Shown: positions 25,000 to 34,247 of the stretch, in pieces
Layout: each line of letters opens with the position of its first letter
Position numbering within the stretch: the first letter of the stretch is position 1
DNA from: Pasteurellaceae bacterium
Lineage (GTDB): Bacteria > Pseudomonadota > Gammaproteobacteria > Enterobacterales > Pasteurellaceae
DNA: 64,000 nucleotides
Direction: 5' to 3'
Assembly (NCBI GenBank): GCA_900756155.1
Contig: CAAEJV010000004.1
Coordinates: 62,001 to 126,000, forward strand
Notes under the pieces: generated by a model
Seen by the model: the letters and a program-made list of their open reading frames with translations, nothing else
What the model was told of the DNA's origin: nothing
The model's database searches: none
Made by a program: the position numbers and the translations under genes

Positions 25000-25689
25000 A
25001 TGTCGAAATTATCACATAATGAAGTCTTAGATAAAATCAAATTTGGTCTTATTGCTTCTTGTCAGCCTGTCGATGACGGCCCAATGGATAAACCAGAAAT
25101 CGTGGCAGCCATGGCACAGGCTTCTGTTATTGGTGGTGCCGCGGGATTGCGTATCGAGGGCATAGAAAATCTTAAAGCAACACGCCCTACTGTGAATGTA
25201 CCGATTATTGGTATTGTGAAACGTGATTTACCTGACAGCCCTGTACGAATTACCCCGTTTTTGCATGATATTGAAGATTTAGCGAAAGCCGGTGCAGATA
25301 TTATCGCCGTGGATGGGACAAATCGCCCTAGACCAGTAGATATTGAAAGTGCGGTTAAAAAAATCCACGAATTAGGCTGTTTAGCAATGGCGGATTGTTC
25401 GAATTTAGAAGAAGGCTTGTGCTGTCAAAAACTCGGTTTTGATATTGTGGGCAGTACGATGTCTGGCTACACAGGTGGCACTGTGCCGGAAGAGCCTGAT
25501 TATCAATTAGTTAAAGATTTGAAAGCGGCAGGCTGCCGAGTCATGGCGGAAGGACGTTATAACACCCCTGAGTTGGCGAAAACGGCCATTGAAATTGGTG
25601 CTTATTGTGTGACAGTTGGTTCTGCATTAACTCGCTTAGAGCATATTGTAAGCTGGTTTGTACAAGCCATTCATTCAGCGAAAAAATAA
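25000..25689 (+). CDS. nanE: NanE, N-acetylmannosamine-6-phosphate 2-epimerase
   Basis: A 229-residue TIM-barrel enzyme converting ManNAc-6-P to GlcNAc-6-P in sialic acid breakdown. The GIVKRD segment with its lysine, DGTNRPRP, DCSNLEEG and the C-terminal TVGSALTRLEHI phosphate-binding loop are visible. The start at 25000 is preceded by TAGGAG and is better than the in-frame GTG at 24973. First gene of nanE-nanK-siaR-nanA-nagB-nagA. An uptake signal lies inside at 25347. Confidence 0.93.
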   Translation: MSKLSHNEVLDKIKFGLIASCQPVDDGPMDKPEIVAAMAQASVIGGAAGLRIEGIENLKATRPTVNVPIIGIVKRDLPDSPVRITPFLHDIEDLAKAGADIIAVDGTNRPRPVDIESAVKKIHELGCLAMADCSNLEEGLCCQKLGFDIVGSTMSGYTGGTVPEEPDYQLVKDLKAAGCRVMAEGRYNTPELAKTAIEIGAYCVTVGSALTRLEHIVSWFVQAIHSAKK

Positions 25690-25700
25690 AGGAAGAAGAT

Positions 25701-26639
25701 ATGTCATTAACAGTGGATAGTGGTCAGACATTACAGCGTTGTTTGGCATTAGATATTGGTGGCACGAAAATCGCTTCTGCTATAGTGAAAAATGGTGAGA
25801 TTCAACAACGAAAACAGATTTCTACGCCACAAGATGATGCTGCGCAAGCCATGCATCAAACCCTTGCTCAGTTGCTAAAAGAATATGAAGGGCAGTTTGA
25901 TTATGTCGCTGTTGCTTCAACGGGCATTATTAATCAAGGCATTCTGACTGCACTTAATCCTAAAAACTTGGGTGGATTAGCCCAATTCCCATTAAAAGAC
26001 AGTATTGCACAGCACACCGATAAACCAATTGGCTTACTTAATGATGTGCAAGCGGCAGCCTACGCAGAGTATCAACTACAAAATCCTAATGATGTTCAAA
26101 ACTTTACCTTTATTACGGTTTCCACAGGCGTCGGGGGCGGTTTAATTTTAAATCATCGTTTACTTACTGAGCCAAATGGCATTGCGGGACATATAGGTCA
26201 TACTTTGGCCGATCCTAATGGCCCTGTTTGTGGCTGTGGCCGCCGTGGTTGTGTTGAAGCCATTGCATCAGGTCGAGCTATTGAAGCAGTTTCTTCTCAA
26301 TGGGATGATCCTTGTGATCCGAAAGAAGTTTTTGCGCGTTTCCGTCAAAATGATGAAAAAGCAACCGCACTTGTGACTCGTTCAGCACAAGCCATAGCGA
26401 ATTTAATTGCGGATTTGAAGATTGGATTAGACATGCAAAAAGTCGTGGTTGGCGGTAGTGTAGGGTTGGCAGAAGGCTATTTACCGTTAGTTCAATCTTT
26501 ATTAAGTGAACTTCCCACTGTTTATCATTGTGAATTAGAAAGCGCTCAATTTGGACAAGATGCAGGCTTGATTGGTGCAGCTTACTGGGTAAAAGATTGC
26601 TTATTACAAGCAAAAAATACGGGAGTGGTTTATGGCTAA
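25701..26639 (+). CDS. nanK: NanK, N-acetylmannosamine kinase (ROK family)
   Basis: A 312-residue ROK sugar kinase that phosphorylates ManNAc with ATP. It has the ATP motif LALDIGGTKIAS near the N terminus, TVSTGVGGG, and the ROK zinc site GHTLADPNGPVCGCGRRGC followed by VEAIASG. The ATG at 25701 has GGAAGAAG upstream; the frame is open further upstream but that stretch overlaps nanE. Its end overlaps the siaR start by 8 bases. Confidence 0.93.
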   Translation: MSLTVDSGQTLQRCLALDIGGTKIASAIVKNGEIQQRKQISTPQDDAAQAMHQTLAQLLKEYEGQFDYVAVASTGIINQGILTALNPKNLGGLAQFPLKDSIAQHTDKPIGLLNDVQAAAYAEYQLQNPNDVQNFTFITVSTGVGGGLILNHRLLTEPNGIAGHIGHTLADPNGPVCGCGRRGCVEAIASGRAIEAVSSQWDDPCDPKEVFARFRQNDEKATALVTRSAQAIANLIADLKIGLDMQKVVVGGSVGLAEGYLPLVQSLLSELPTVYHCELESAQFGQDAGLIGAAYWVKDCLLQAKNTGVVYG

Positions 26640-27498
26640 AAATGGCAATATTTTAAATACCATCAGCTCGTTATATCGCAGTTTAACGAAAACTGAAAAG
26701 AAAATTGCGGATGCAATTTTATTGAATCCCGATCTTGCAGTGCAAGCACCTTTAGCTGAAATTGCGGCTCATTTAGAAGTGGGGGAAGCGACCTTTGTGC
26801 GTTTTTGCCGCACTCTCGGCTTTAAAGGCTTCAGTGATTTTAAATTAGAATTATCCATCGAGCTTGCGACGAAAGATGGCAAAGATAATACCGTATTAGA
26901 TTCAGATATCACCGATTCTGACAACTCATTGAATATTGCGCATAAGCTGAAATCAGCCATCAATAATGTGATGGATGAAACCATTAATTTATTAGATTTT
27001 GAGCAGTTGGAAGAAGCAGTAAAAGCCATTCAGCAAGCAAATCGTGTCTTTTTATTTGGTGTAGGCACATCAGGTATTACCGCGGAAGATGCCAAAAATA
27101 AACTAATGCGTATCGGTGTGCAAGTCGATGCGACAGGTAACAACCATTTTATGTATATGCAGGCATCGTTATTGACGAAAAAAGATGTGGCAATTGGTTT
27201 GAGCCATTCCGGTTATTCTCAAGAAACCACTCATACCATGAAAATCGCCAAAGAAAATGGCGCCAAAACCATTGCGATTACACACAGCTTGCGTTCTCCA
27301 ATCACTGAATATGCCGATCTTGTTTTAGTGAATGGCAATAAGCAAGGCAAGTTACAAGGCGACTCTATCGGCACGAAGATTGCTCAATTATTCGTATTAG
27401 ATTTGATTTATGCTTTATTGGTACAGGCATCGCAGGAAAGTGCGGTCAAAATAAAGCAAAAAACATTAAATGTCATTTTAGAACAACGTATTAAATAG
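26632..27498 (+). CDS. siaR: SiaR/NanR, RpiR-family regulator of sialic acid catabolism
   Basis: A 288-residue regulator with an N-terminal RpiR helix-turn-helix (PLAEIAAHLEVGEATFVRFC and LGFKGFSDFK) and a C-terminal SIS sugar-phosphate domain (VFLFGVGTSGITAEDAKNKL, SHSGYSQETTH). In H. influenzae the orthologue represses nan and sia genes and responds to glucosamine-6-phosphate together with CRP. It lies inside the operon it is expected to control; candidate operators are at 24795-24809 and 24883-24903. Uptake signal at 27438. Confidence 0.9.
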   Translation: MAKNGNILNTISSLYRSLTKTEKKIADAILLNPDLAVQAPLAEIAAHLEVGEATFVRFCRTLGFKGFSDFKLELSIELATKDGKDNTVLDSDITDSDNSLNIAHKLKSAINNVMDETINLLDFEQLEEAVKAIQQANRVFLFGVGTSGITAEDAKNKLMRIGVQVDATGNNHFMYMQASLLTKKDVAIGLSHSGYSQETTHTMKIAKENGAKTIAITHSLRSPITEYADLVLVNGNKQGKLQGDSIGTKIAQLFVLDLIYALLVQASQESAVKIKQKTLNVILEQRIK

Positions 27499-27507
27499 GA
27501 GAGAAAA

Positions 27508-28386
27508 ATGCGTAACTTAAAAGGTATTTTTAGTGCGTTATTAGTATCATTCAATGAAGATGGCTCTATCAATGAAAAAGGTTTGCGTGAAATTATTCGC
27601 TATAACATTGATAAGATGAAAATTGATGGTTTATATGTAGGCGGCTCAACAGGTGAAAACTTCATGCTTTCTACGGAAGAGAAAAAACAAATTTTCCGTA
27701 TCGCGAAAGATGAAGCAAAAGACCAAGTCGCATTAATCGCACAAGTGGGTAGCGTGAACTTACATGAAGCAGTGGAATTAGGTAAATATGCAACCGAATT
27801 AGGCTATGACAGTCTTTCTGCGGTAACGCCTTTCTACTATAAATTCAGTTTCCCTGAAATCAAACATTACTATGACACCATTATTGCGGAAACAGGCAAT
27901 AACATGATCGTGTATTCAATTCCGTTCTTAACTGGCGTGAATATGGGCATTGAGCAATTTGGCGAACTTTATAAAAACCCGAAAGTGCTTGGTGTGAAAT
28001 TTACCGCTGGGGACTTCTATTTATTAGAACGTTTGAAAAAAGCTTATCCAAATCACCTCATTTGGGCTGGTTTTGATGAAATGATGGTTCCAGCTGTATC
28101 TCTTGGTGTAGATGGTGCGATCGGTAGTACATTCAACATAAACGGTGTACGAGCAAGACAAATCTTTGAATTAACCAAACAAGGTAAATTGGCTGATGCG
28201 CTTCAAGTGCAACATGTGACTAATGATCTTATCGAAGGCATTTTAGCGAATGGCTTATATCTCACTATCAAAGAGTTATTGAAACTAGATGGCGTGGATG
28301 CAGGTTATTGCCGTGAGCCAATGACAGCGAAAGCAACACCAGAGCAATTAGCAAAAGCGAAAGAGTTAAAAGCAAAATATTTATAA
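27508..28386 (+). CDS. nanA: NanA, N-acetylneuraminate lyase
   Basis: A 292-residue class I aldolase splitting sialic acid into ManNAc and pyruvate. The pyruvate-binding GGSTGENF, the catalytic tyrosine in YSIPFLTGVNM and the Schiff-base lysine in GVKFTAGDFY are present. It is preceded by AGGAGAG and lies 9 bases after siaR. It fixes the operon as a sialic acid pathway. Confidence 0.95.
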   Translation: MRNLKGIFSALLVSFNEDGSINEKGLREIIRYNIDKMKIDGLYVGGSTGENFMLSTEEKKQIFRIAKDEAKDQVALIAQVGSVNLHEAVELGKYATELGYDSLSAVTPFYYKFSFPEIKHYYDTIIAETGNNMIVYSIPFLTGVNMGIEQFGELYKNPKVLGVKFTAGDFYLLERLKKAYPNHLIWAGFDEMMVPAVSLGVDGAIGSTFNINGVRARQIFELTKQGKLADALQVQHVTNDLIEGILANGLYLTIKELLKLDGVDAGYCREPMTAKATPEQLAKAKELKAKYL

Positions 28387-28412
28387 ATTAATGGAAAAGT
28401 GACCGCACTTAC

Positions 28413-28443
28413 TTCTTTCCTCTCTCTATCGGAGAGGAAAGAA
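28413..28443 (+). other. 12-bp hairpin between nanA and nagB
   Basis: Perfect 12-bp stem TTCTTTCCTCTC / GAGAGGAAAGAA (28413-28424 and 28432-28443) with a 7-base loop, not followed by a T tract. It lies inside the operon, 3 bases after an uptake signal (28402-28410). It probably shields or processes the message instead of terminating it. Confidence 0.55.
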
Positions 28444-28474
28444 TGTCGGTGTGGTACTGATAAGGAAGGTTATT

Positions 28475-29278
28475 ATGCGTCTCATTCCTCTGAACAATGA
28501 ACAACAAGTCAGCCGTTGGGCGGCGCGTCATATTGCTGATCGAATTAATCATTTTAAACCTACCGCAGAACGCCCTTTTGTATTAGGTTTACCAACAGGT
28601 GGTACGCCACTTAAGACCTATCAAGAATTGATTAAATTAAATCAAGCAGGAGAAGTGAGTTTTAAACATGTGGTGACCTTCAATATGGATGAATATGTGG
28701 ACTTGCCAAAAGAACATCCAGAAAGCTATCACAGTTTTATGCATAATAATTTCTTCAACCATATTGATATTCAACCGCAAAATATCAATATTTTAAATGG
28801 TAATACCAATGACCATGATGAAGAATGCCGACGTTATGAAGAAAAAATTAAATCTTATGGCAAAATTCATTTATTTATGGGCGGAGTAGGTGTTGACGGA
28901 CATATTGCCTTTAATGAACCTGCGTCTTCTTTAAGTTCGCGTACCCGTATTAAAACCTTAACGCCAGATACTATTATCGCGAATTCTCGTTTCTTTAATA
29001 ATGACGTAAATCAAGTACCAAAATATGCTTTAACAATCGGTGTAGGGACATTACTTGATGCTGAAGAAGTGATGATTTTAGCAACGGGCCATAATAAAGC
29101 CTTAGCCGTGCAAGCCGCCGTAGAAGGCAGTATTAATCACCTTTGGACAGTGAGTGCTTTACAGCTTCATCGTCATTTCGTTTTGGTATGTGATGAGCCA
29201 GCATTGCAAGAATTGAAAGTCAAAACAGTGAAATATTTTACTGAATTGGAAGGACGCGCAATTCATAGTGTATTATAA
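28475..29278 (+). CDS. nagB: NagB, glucosamine-6-phosphate deaminase
   Basis: A 267-residue enzyme converting GlcN-6-P to fructose-6-P and ammonia. The general base Asp lies in NMDEYVDLP, and GGVGVDGHIAFNEP and LPTGGTPLKTY are family motifs. The ATG at 28475 (MRLIPLNNEQQVS) has AAGGAAGG upstream; the frame opens 8 codons earlier but that is not the family start. Joins the sialic acid and GlcNAc routes to glycolysis. Confidence 0.95.
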   Translation: MRLIPLNNEQQVSRWAARHIADRINHFKPTAERPFVLGLPTGGTPLKTYQELIKLNQAGEVSFKHVVTFNMDEYVDLPKEHPESYHSFMHNNFFNHIDIQPQNINILNGNTNDHDEECRRYEEKIKSYGKIHLFMGGVGVDGHIAFNEPASSLSSRTRIKTLTPDTIIANSRFFNNDVNQVPKYALTIGVGTLLDAEEVMILATGHNKALAVQAAVEGSINHLWTVSALQLHRHFVLVCDEPALQELKVKTVKYFTELEGRAIHSVL

Positions 29279-29314
29279 GTGCGGTTAATTTTAATTGGAT
29301 TTTAGGAAGGTATG

Positions 29315-30460
29315 ATGAAGTATGCATTAATTAATAGCGTAATCTACACGAAAAATGAAGTGTTAAGAGATTATGCGGTGGTTATTGAAGGGGAATATAT
29401 TCAATCCGTTATTCCACAAAGTGAATTAGAAAGTGGGATTAAAATCATTGATTTACAAGGCCATAATCTCACTGCAGGTTTTATTGATTTGCAATTAAAT
29501 GGCTGTGGCGGCGTGATGTTTAACGATCAAACAAGCGTGGAAACATTAGAAATTATGCAAGCCACGAACTTAAAATCAGGCTGTACCAGTTTCTTGCCAA
29601 CGTTTATTACTGCACCGGATGAAGATATCAAGCGCGCAGTAAGTATCATGCGTGAATATTTGAATAAGCATAAAAACCAAGCGCTTGGCTTACATATCGA
29701 AGGACCTTATTTAAGTCTTGAGAAAAAAGGCGTACACCGCCCGGAATATATCCGTGAAGCGACGCCAGAGATGAAAGATTTCTTATGTGATAACGCGGAT
29801 GTCATCACCAAGCTTACCATTGCCGCTGAAAACCCAACGGTGCAATATATTCCTGATTTTGTAAAAGCGGGTATTATCGTATCTATAGGTCATTCTAATG
29901 CGACTTATGAAATAGCAAAAGCCGCCTTTCATAAAGGGGCAACCTTTGCGACACACTTGCATAATGCGATGTCACCGATCAGTTCAGGACGTGCAATGGG
30001 CGTAGTTGGTGCCGTGTTAGATTCCGATGTTTACACGGGGATTATTGTCGATGGCGTGCATGTGAATTTTGGTAACGTTCGCTTAGATAAAAAAGCGAAA
30101 GGTGACAAGCTTTGTATCGTGACAGATTCTCTTGCTGCTGCAGGTGCACCACCTGAATTGGAAACTTTCACTTTTGTAGGAAAACCAATTTATGTGAAAG
30201 AAGGTCGTTGCTACGATGCAAATGGTACGATTGCGGGTGCATCGATTACCATGATGGAATCTATTAAGAATGCTGTAGAGTATGTAGAAATTCCATTAGC
30301 GGAAGCAATTCGCATGAGTAACCTTTATCCAGCAAGAGCGATTGGTGTAGATGACCATTTAGGTTCTGTTGAAGCCGGTAAAGTGGCTAACTTGGCGGTA
30401 TTCACAAAAGATTATGATGTGATTGGTACCGTATTAAACGGCGAATGGAAACCAAACTAA
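29315..30460 (+). CDS. nagA: NagA, N-acetylglucosamine-6-phosphate deacetylase
   Basis: A 381-residue amidohydrolase that removes acetate from GlcNAc-6-P. Metal ligands are visible in HIEGPYLS (Glu), IGHSNATYE (His) and THLHNAMSP (His), and the catalytic Asp lies in CIVTDSLAAAG. Two ATGs are adjacent (29312 and 29315); the second has the better distance to AGGAAGG. Last gene of the nan operon; its substrate comes from NanE and, by inference, from the NagE-type permease. An uptake signal overlaps the stop codon (30459). Confidence 0.94.
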   Translation: MKYALINSVIYTKNEVLRDYAVVIEGEYIQSVIPQSELESGIKIIDLQGHNLTAGFIDLQLNGCGGVMFNDQTSVETLEIMQATNLKSGCTSFLPTFITAPDEDIKRAVSIMREYLNKHKNQALGLHIEGPYLSLEKKGVHRPEYIREATPEMKDFLCDNADVITKLTIAAENPTVQYIPDFVKAGIIVSIGHSNATYEIAKAAFHKGATFATHLHNAMSPISSGRAMGVVGAVLDSDVYTGIIVDGVHVNFGNVRLDKKAKGDKLCIVTDSLAAAGAPPELETFTFVGKPIYVKEGRCYDANGTIAGASITMMESIKNAVEYVEIPLAEAIRMSNLYPARAIGVDDHLGSVEAGKVANLAVFTKDYDVIGTVLNGEWKPN

Positions 30461-30491
30461 AGTGCGGTCAAAAATAGCATTGTTTTAAACG

Positions 30492-30519
30492 TAATCCGAT
30501 CTTTAAACCGATCGGATTA
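30492..30519 (+). terminator. Terminator of the nan operon
   Basis: 10-bp stem (30492-30501 with 30510-30519) and an 8-base loop followed by TTTTTT. It lies between convergent nagA and recF. Confidence 0.85.
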
Positions 30520-30529
30520 TTTTTTATGA

Positions 30530-31606
30530 CTATAGTTCGGTGATCTTACCGGTATCTACTTGGAATAATTTTCCTTTTCCCACTTGCATTTCTTTGAGCT
30601 GACCTTGGGTGATAGCAGTGACAAAGACTTGAGAACCACTTTGTTGCAAGCGTTCCGCAAGCAGAGCGCGTTTATGTTGATCCAATTCTGAGGCAAAGTC
30701 ATCAATTAGAAAGATACAATGACGTTGTTTTTGAATCATTAAATGCTCACCTTGGGCTAAACGTAGCGCACACATCAATAATTTTAATTGACCACGAGAG
30801 AGTACATCTTCCACGGGGAGTCCATTGGCTTTAAAGCGGAAATCGGCTTTTTGTGGACCTGAAACCGTATAGCCAATGGCTTTATCTCTCTCAAAGTTTT
30901 GCGCCAATAATTCACCATATTCAGTCTCTTTTTCCCACCCTTGATGAAAACTCACAGTAATCTCTAATTCGGGTAAAAATAACTGGCAGGTTTTTTCGAT
31001 CTCAGGACGTAAGGCTTCTGCATATTCAGCGCGCCAATCACTCACTTGATGGGCTAATTTAGCTAATTCAATGTCCCATATTTTTATTGCAGAATAAGGC
31101 TGATTTTGACAGAGAGCGGCATTTCGTTGTTTTAATAAACGGTTTAAGGCAACCCAAGAGGAATGAAAGCTATTATGGTGGTGGAATAAACCCCAATCTA
31201 AAAATGCACGTCGAAAACTTGGCCCACCGTTTAATAGGGTAAGTCCTTCAGGCGTAATTAATTGCATGGGTAAAAGGTGAGCGAGATCGGCAATTTTATT
31301 GCCGTCTTCACCATTTATTTTCGCAATGGTATTACCTTGACGAAGTTTTTGTAATCCAACAGACCATTGATGCTGACTTTCTTGAATTTGGCCAAAAAGC
31401 GTGAAATGAGGTTCGTCGTAAGAAATAATGCGATTTGCGACCGCACTTTTGAAAGAGCGCCCATGCCCGAGATAAAAAATTGCTTCTAATAAGCTCGTTT
31501 TTCCGCTGCCGTTATTGCCGACTAAAAAGTTAAAGCCGTGATCAAATTCAAGATCCACGGCATTTAAATTTCTAAATTTTTCAACAATTAAGCGGGAAAT
31601 GGCCAT
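30530..31606 (-). CDS. recF: RecF, recombination mediator
   Basis: A 358-residue SMC-like ATPase that helps load RecA at gaps. It has the Walker A motif GNNGSGKTSLLE at about residues 30-41, the ABC signature region VLSRGQLKLL and Walker B CIFLIDDFASELD. It ends the dnaA-dnaN-recF series, 5 bases after dnaN. An uptake signal lies near its 5' end (31440). Confidence 0.95.
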   Translation of the reverse strand: MAISRLIVEKFRNLNAVDLEFDHGFNFLVGNNGSGKTSLLEAIFYLGHGRSFKSAVANRIISYDEPHFTLFGQIQESQHQWSVGLQKLRQGNTIAKINGEDGNKIADLAHLLPMQLITPEGLTLLNGGPSFRRAFLDWGLFHHHNSFHSSWVALNRLLKQRNAALCQNQPYSAIKIWDIELAKLAHQVSDWRAEYAEALRPEIEKTCQLFLPELEITVSFHQGWEKETEYGELLAQNFERDKAIGYTVSGPQKADFRFKANGLPVEDVLSRGQLKLLMCALRLAQGEHLMIQKQRHCIFLIDDFASELDQHKRALLAERLQQSGSQVFVTAITQGQLKEMQVGKGKLFQVDTGKITEL

Positions 31607-31611
31607 TATTT

Positions 31612-32712
31612 CTAGAGGCGCATTGGCATAATGACGTATTCTGCGCTTGCGTCTTCGCTGCTTTCAATTAAGCAGCTTGATGATGCATCTGTGAGGCGGA
31701 TACGTACTTGTTGGCATTTTAAGGCGTTTAATACATCTAAAATGTAAGTCACATTAAAGCCCACTTCCATTTCTTCACCTTGATAATTCACATCCACGAT
31801 TTCTTCTGCCACCTCGTGTTCTGGGTTAGATGCGGTAATTTTAAGTTGGTTTTCACTTAAGTTTAAACGCACGCTACGTACACGTTCATTTGAAAGAATC
31901 GAAGCGCGTACAAAAGCTTGTTTTAAGGTTTCCCAGTTTCCTTCTACGATACGCGTTGCATTACGTGGTAATACACGACGGTAATCAGGGAAACGACCAT
32001 CAATGAGTTTTGAGGTAAACACAATGTGGTTTAAGTGAATACGAAGATTATTCGTGCCGATTTGCAAACGAGCAAGTTCATCACTGCTTTCTAATAGGCG
32101 ATTCAGTTCTAATACGCCTTTGCGTGGCAGAATAACCGAATGAGTTTGCAGATCTTGATCTAATTCGATCGTACAAACCGCAAGACGATGACCGTCAGTT
32201 GCAACAGTACGTAATAAATTACCTTCCGTTTCAAATTTCATGCCATTTAAGAAATAGCGGGCATCCTGGTTTGCCATTGAAAATTGGGTGGCTTCAATTA
32301 AGCGACGCAAGGTGCTTTGCGGTAAGGCAAAATCCACTTCAGATTGCCAATCCGTCAGATTTGGGTATTCTTCAGCAGGCAGAGTAGTGAGATTAAACTT
32401 ACTGCGACCTGATTCTACAATGGCGCGATCTTCTTCAAAGGTAACTGTAATTTCAAATTCATCTGATAGCGTGCGGCAAATATCCAAGAATTTTTTAGCC
32501 GGAATGGTGAACGCGCCATCAGCGGTTGAAGAGGAAAGTTGAGTATAACTAGAAAGCTCAACTTCAAGGTCTGTACCTGTAATCGTTAAACGGTTATCTT
32601 CAATTTGTAATAACACGTTATTTAATACAGGAATATTCGGACGATTGCTTAATACGCCACAAACTTGCTGTAAGGGTTTTAATAGATTTTCTCTTGAAAT
32701 GCTAAATTGCAT
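31612..32712 (-). CDS. dnaN: DnaN, DNA polymerase III beta sliding clamp
   Basis: A 366-residue ring-forming clamp made of three clamp domains. The sequence MQFSISRENLLKPLQQVCG to VIMPMRL at the C terminus is nearly that of H. influenzae DnaN. Of two adjacent ATGs (32715, 32712) the second gives the known length and a better distance to GGAG. It lies 10 bases downstream of dnaA. Confidence 0.96.
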   Translation of the reverse strand: MQFSISRENLLKPLQQVCGVLSNRPNIPVLNNVLLQIEDNRLTITGTDLEVELSSYTQLSSSTADGAFTIPAKKFLDICRTLSDEFEITVTFEEDRAIVESGRSKFNLTTLPAEEYPNLTDWQSEVDFALPQSTLRRLIEATQFSMANQDARYFLNGMKFETEGNLLRTVATDGHRLAVCTIELDQDLQTHSVILPRKGVLELNRLLESSDELARLQIGTNNLRIHLNHIVFTSKLIDGRFPDYRRVLPRNATRIVEGNWETLKQAFVRASILSNERVRSVRLNLSENQLKITASNPEHEVAEEIVDVNYQGEEMEVGFNVTYILDVLNALKCQQVRIRLTDASSSCLIESSEDASAEYVIMPMRL

Positions 32713-32722
32713 CATTGGCTCC

Positions 32723-34087
32723 TTATGCAGATAATGTGCGAATTAAATTCGCCCAATCTTCTTGAATACTGCTGTCTTTTTCACGGAATTTTGGCACTTC
32801 ACGGCAGGCATTTAAGACTGTCGTGTGATCGCGTTCAAAGGCACGGCCAATTTCCGGTAAGCTTTTATTGGTTAATTCTTTTGCTAACGCCATCGCAACT
32901 TGGCGTGGGCGAGTGACTGATCTTGCTCTGCTTTTTGATTTTAAATCAGCCACTTTAATTCGATAGTATTCTGCCACGACTTTCTGAATATTTTCAATGG
33001 TTACCAAACGTTCTTGTAAGGCAAGAATATCTTTTAATGTGTCACGAACAAAATCAATATCAATGTGACCACCTTTGAAGTCTTGCATCGCTTTCACACG
33101 GTTTAATGCGCCTTCTAATTCACGAACATTGGTGCGTAAACGTTGTGCAATAAAGAATGCTACTTCTTCTGACAGTTCCATATTATGTTCTTCTGCTTTT
33201 TTCAGCAAAATCGCAACACGGGTTTCTAAATCTGGTGGTTCAATCGCAGTCGTTAAACCCCAACCGAAACGAGATTTTAGGCGTTCTTCAATTTTTTCAA
33301 TTTCTTTTGGATAGCGGTCAGAAGTCAAAATGATTTGACGGCCAGTTTCAAATAAACTATTGAAAATATGGAAAAATTCTTCTTGTGTTTTTTCTTTTTC
33401 TGCGAAGAATTGAATATCATCCACTAACAATGCATCAAGAGAACGATAGAATTTTTTGAATTGCTCCATTTTATTATCACGCATTGCTTTTACCATGTGC
33501 TGCATAAAGTTATTAGCATGGATATAAAGCACGCGAGCATTTGGCTTATTCGCTAAAATGCCATTACCGATTGCGTGTAATAAGTGAGTTTTACCTAAAC
33601 CTGTACCACCATATAAAAAGAATGGGTTTGCGGTTGGTTCACCAGGTGCTAGGGCAAGTTTTTGGCCTACTGCACGAGCGAGTTGGTTTGATTTACCTTC
33701 AACAAAGTTTTCGAATAAATGTTTACGATTTAGATGTGATTCAAATTTAGTGGATGAATCTGATTCTTGCTGAAAACTCACCGCACTTTCTTGATGATTA
33801 TTCGTTTGAATTGGGGCTTCAACTGCTTTTGGAACCGGTTTTACCCCTTCTTTTACGATAATTTGTAAATTTGGATTTTTAGCAATGGCTTGGCAAATTT
33901 GATGAATTTGGGCCAAGTAATGATTTTCCACCCAGCTTTTCACAAACATATTTGACGCATATAACACCACTTGATCTTGCGAGATGACATCTGCTTGTAG
34001 TGGACGTAACCAAGTGCTGAGATCCATCGGAGAAACTTGATCTTGTAGTTGTGATAAGCAATCTTGCCATAGGGTAGAAAGGCTCAC
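32723..34087 (-). CDS. dnaA: DnaA, chromosomal replication initiator
   Basis: A 454-residue AAA+ initiator. Domain I lies at about residues 1-85; a variable linker with an uptake signal in its codons (33780) follows; domain III has Walker A GGTGLGKTHLLHAIG, Walker B LLVDDIQF and sensor motifs; domain IV has the DNA-binding GRAFERDHTTVLNA. It heads dnaA-dnaN-recF. The upstream region contains no DnaA box that matches TTATNCACA, so neither oriC nor the E. coli style autoregulatory box is visible here. Confidence 0.96.
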   Translation of the reverse strand: MSLSTLWQDCLSQLQDQVSPMDLSTWLRPLQADVISQDQVVLYASNMFVKSWVENHYLAQIHQICQAIAKNPNLQIIVKEGVKPVPKAVEAPIQTNNHQESAVSFQQESDSSTKFESHLNRKHLFENFVEGKSNQLARAVGQKLALAPGEPTANPFFLYGGTGLGKTHLLHAIGNGILANKPNARVLYIHANNFMQHMVKAMRDNKMEQFKKFYRSLDALLVDDIQFFAEKEKTQEEFFHIFNSLFETGRQIILTSDRYPKEIEKIEERLKSRFGWGLTTAIEPPDLETRVAILLKKAEEHNMELSEEVAFFIAQRLRTNVRELEGALNRVKAMQDFKGGHIDIDFVRDTLKDILALQERLVTIENIQKVVAEYYRIKVADLKSKSRARSVTRPRQVAMALAKELTNKSLPEIGRAFERDHTTVLNACREVPKFREKDSSIQEDWANLIRTLSA

Positions 34088-34219
34088 GATAAATTATCCT
34101 TATGTTATATGCGTATAAAATAAAAGCCGCAAAAGTGCGGTTAAAAATCGAAGAGAATTTTACAATAATTTAGGTAAAAGATCTTCTGTTGGTCGTCAAA
34201 AAAAAGACAAAAAGGTTGC
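34088..34219. other. Divergent dnaA-rpmH intergenic region, left part
   Basis: Holds an uptake signal (34133-34141) and AT-rich DNA that must contain the dnaA promoter; a TTGACG lies on the minus strand near 34198 but no well-spaced -10 stands out. No DnaA box cluster or AT-rich 13-mer repeats of an origin were seen. Confidence 0.5.
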
Positions 34220-34247
34220 TTGAGATTTTGTCTAAAATCCGTATAAT
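34220..34247 (+). promoter_or_regulatory. Promoter of rpmH-rnpA
   Basis: TTGAGA, 16 bases, TATAAT, about 160 bases before the rpmH ATG. The long leader contains no obvious hairpin terminator. Confidence 0.75.

Noticed and set aside
25605..25700. Longer NanK overlapping nanE by 85 bases
   Set aside because: The ATG at 25701 has a good ribosome binding site and gives the family N terminus.
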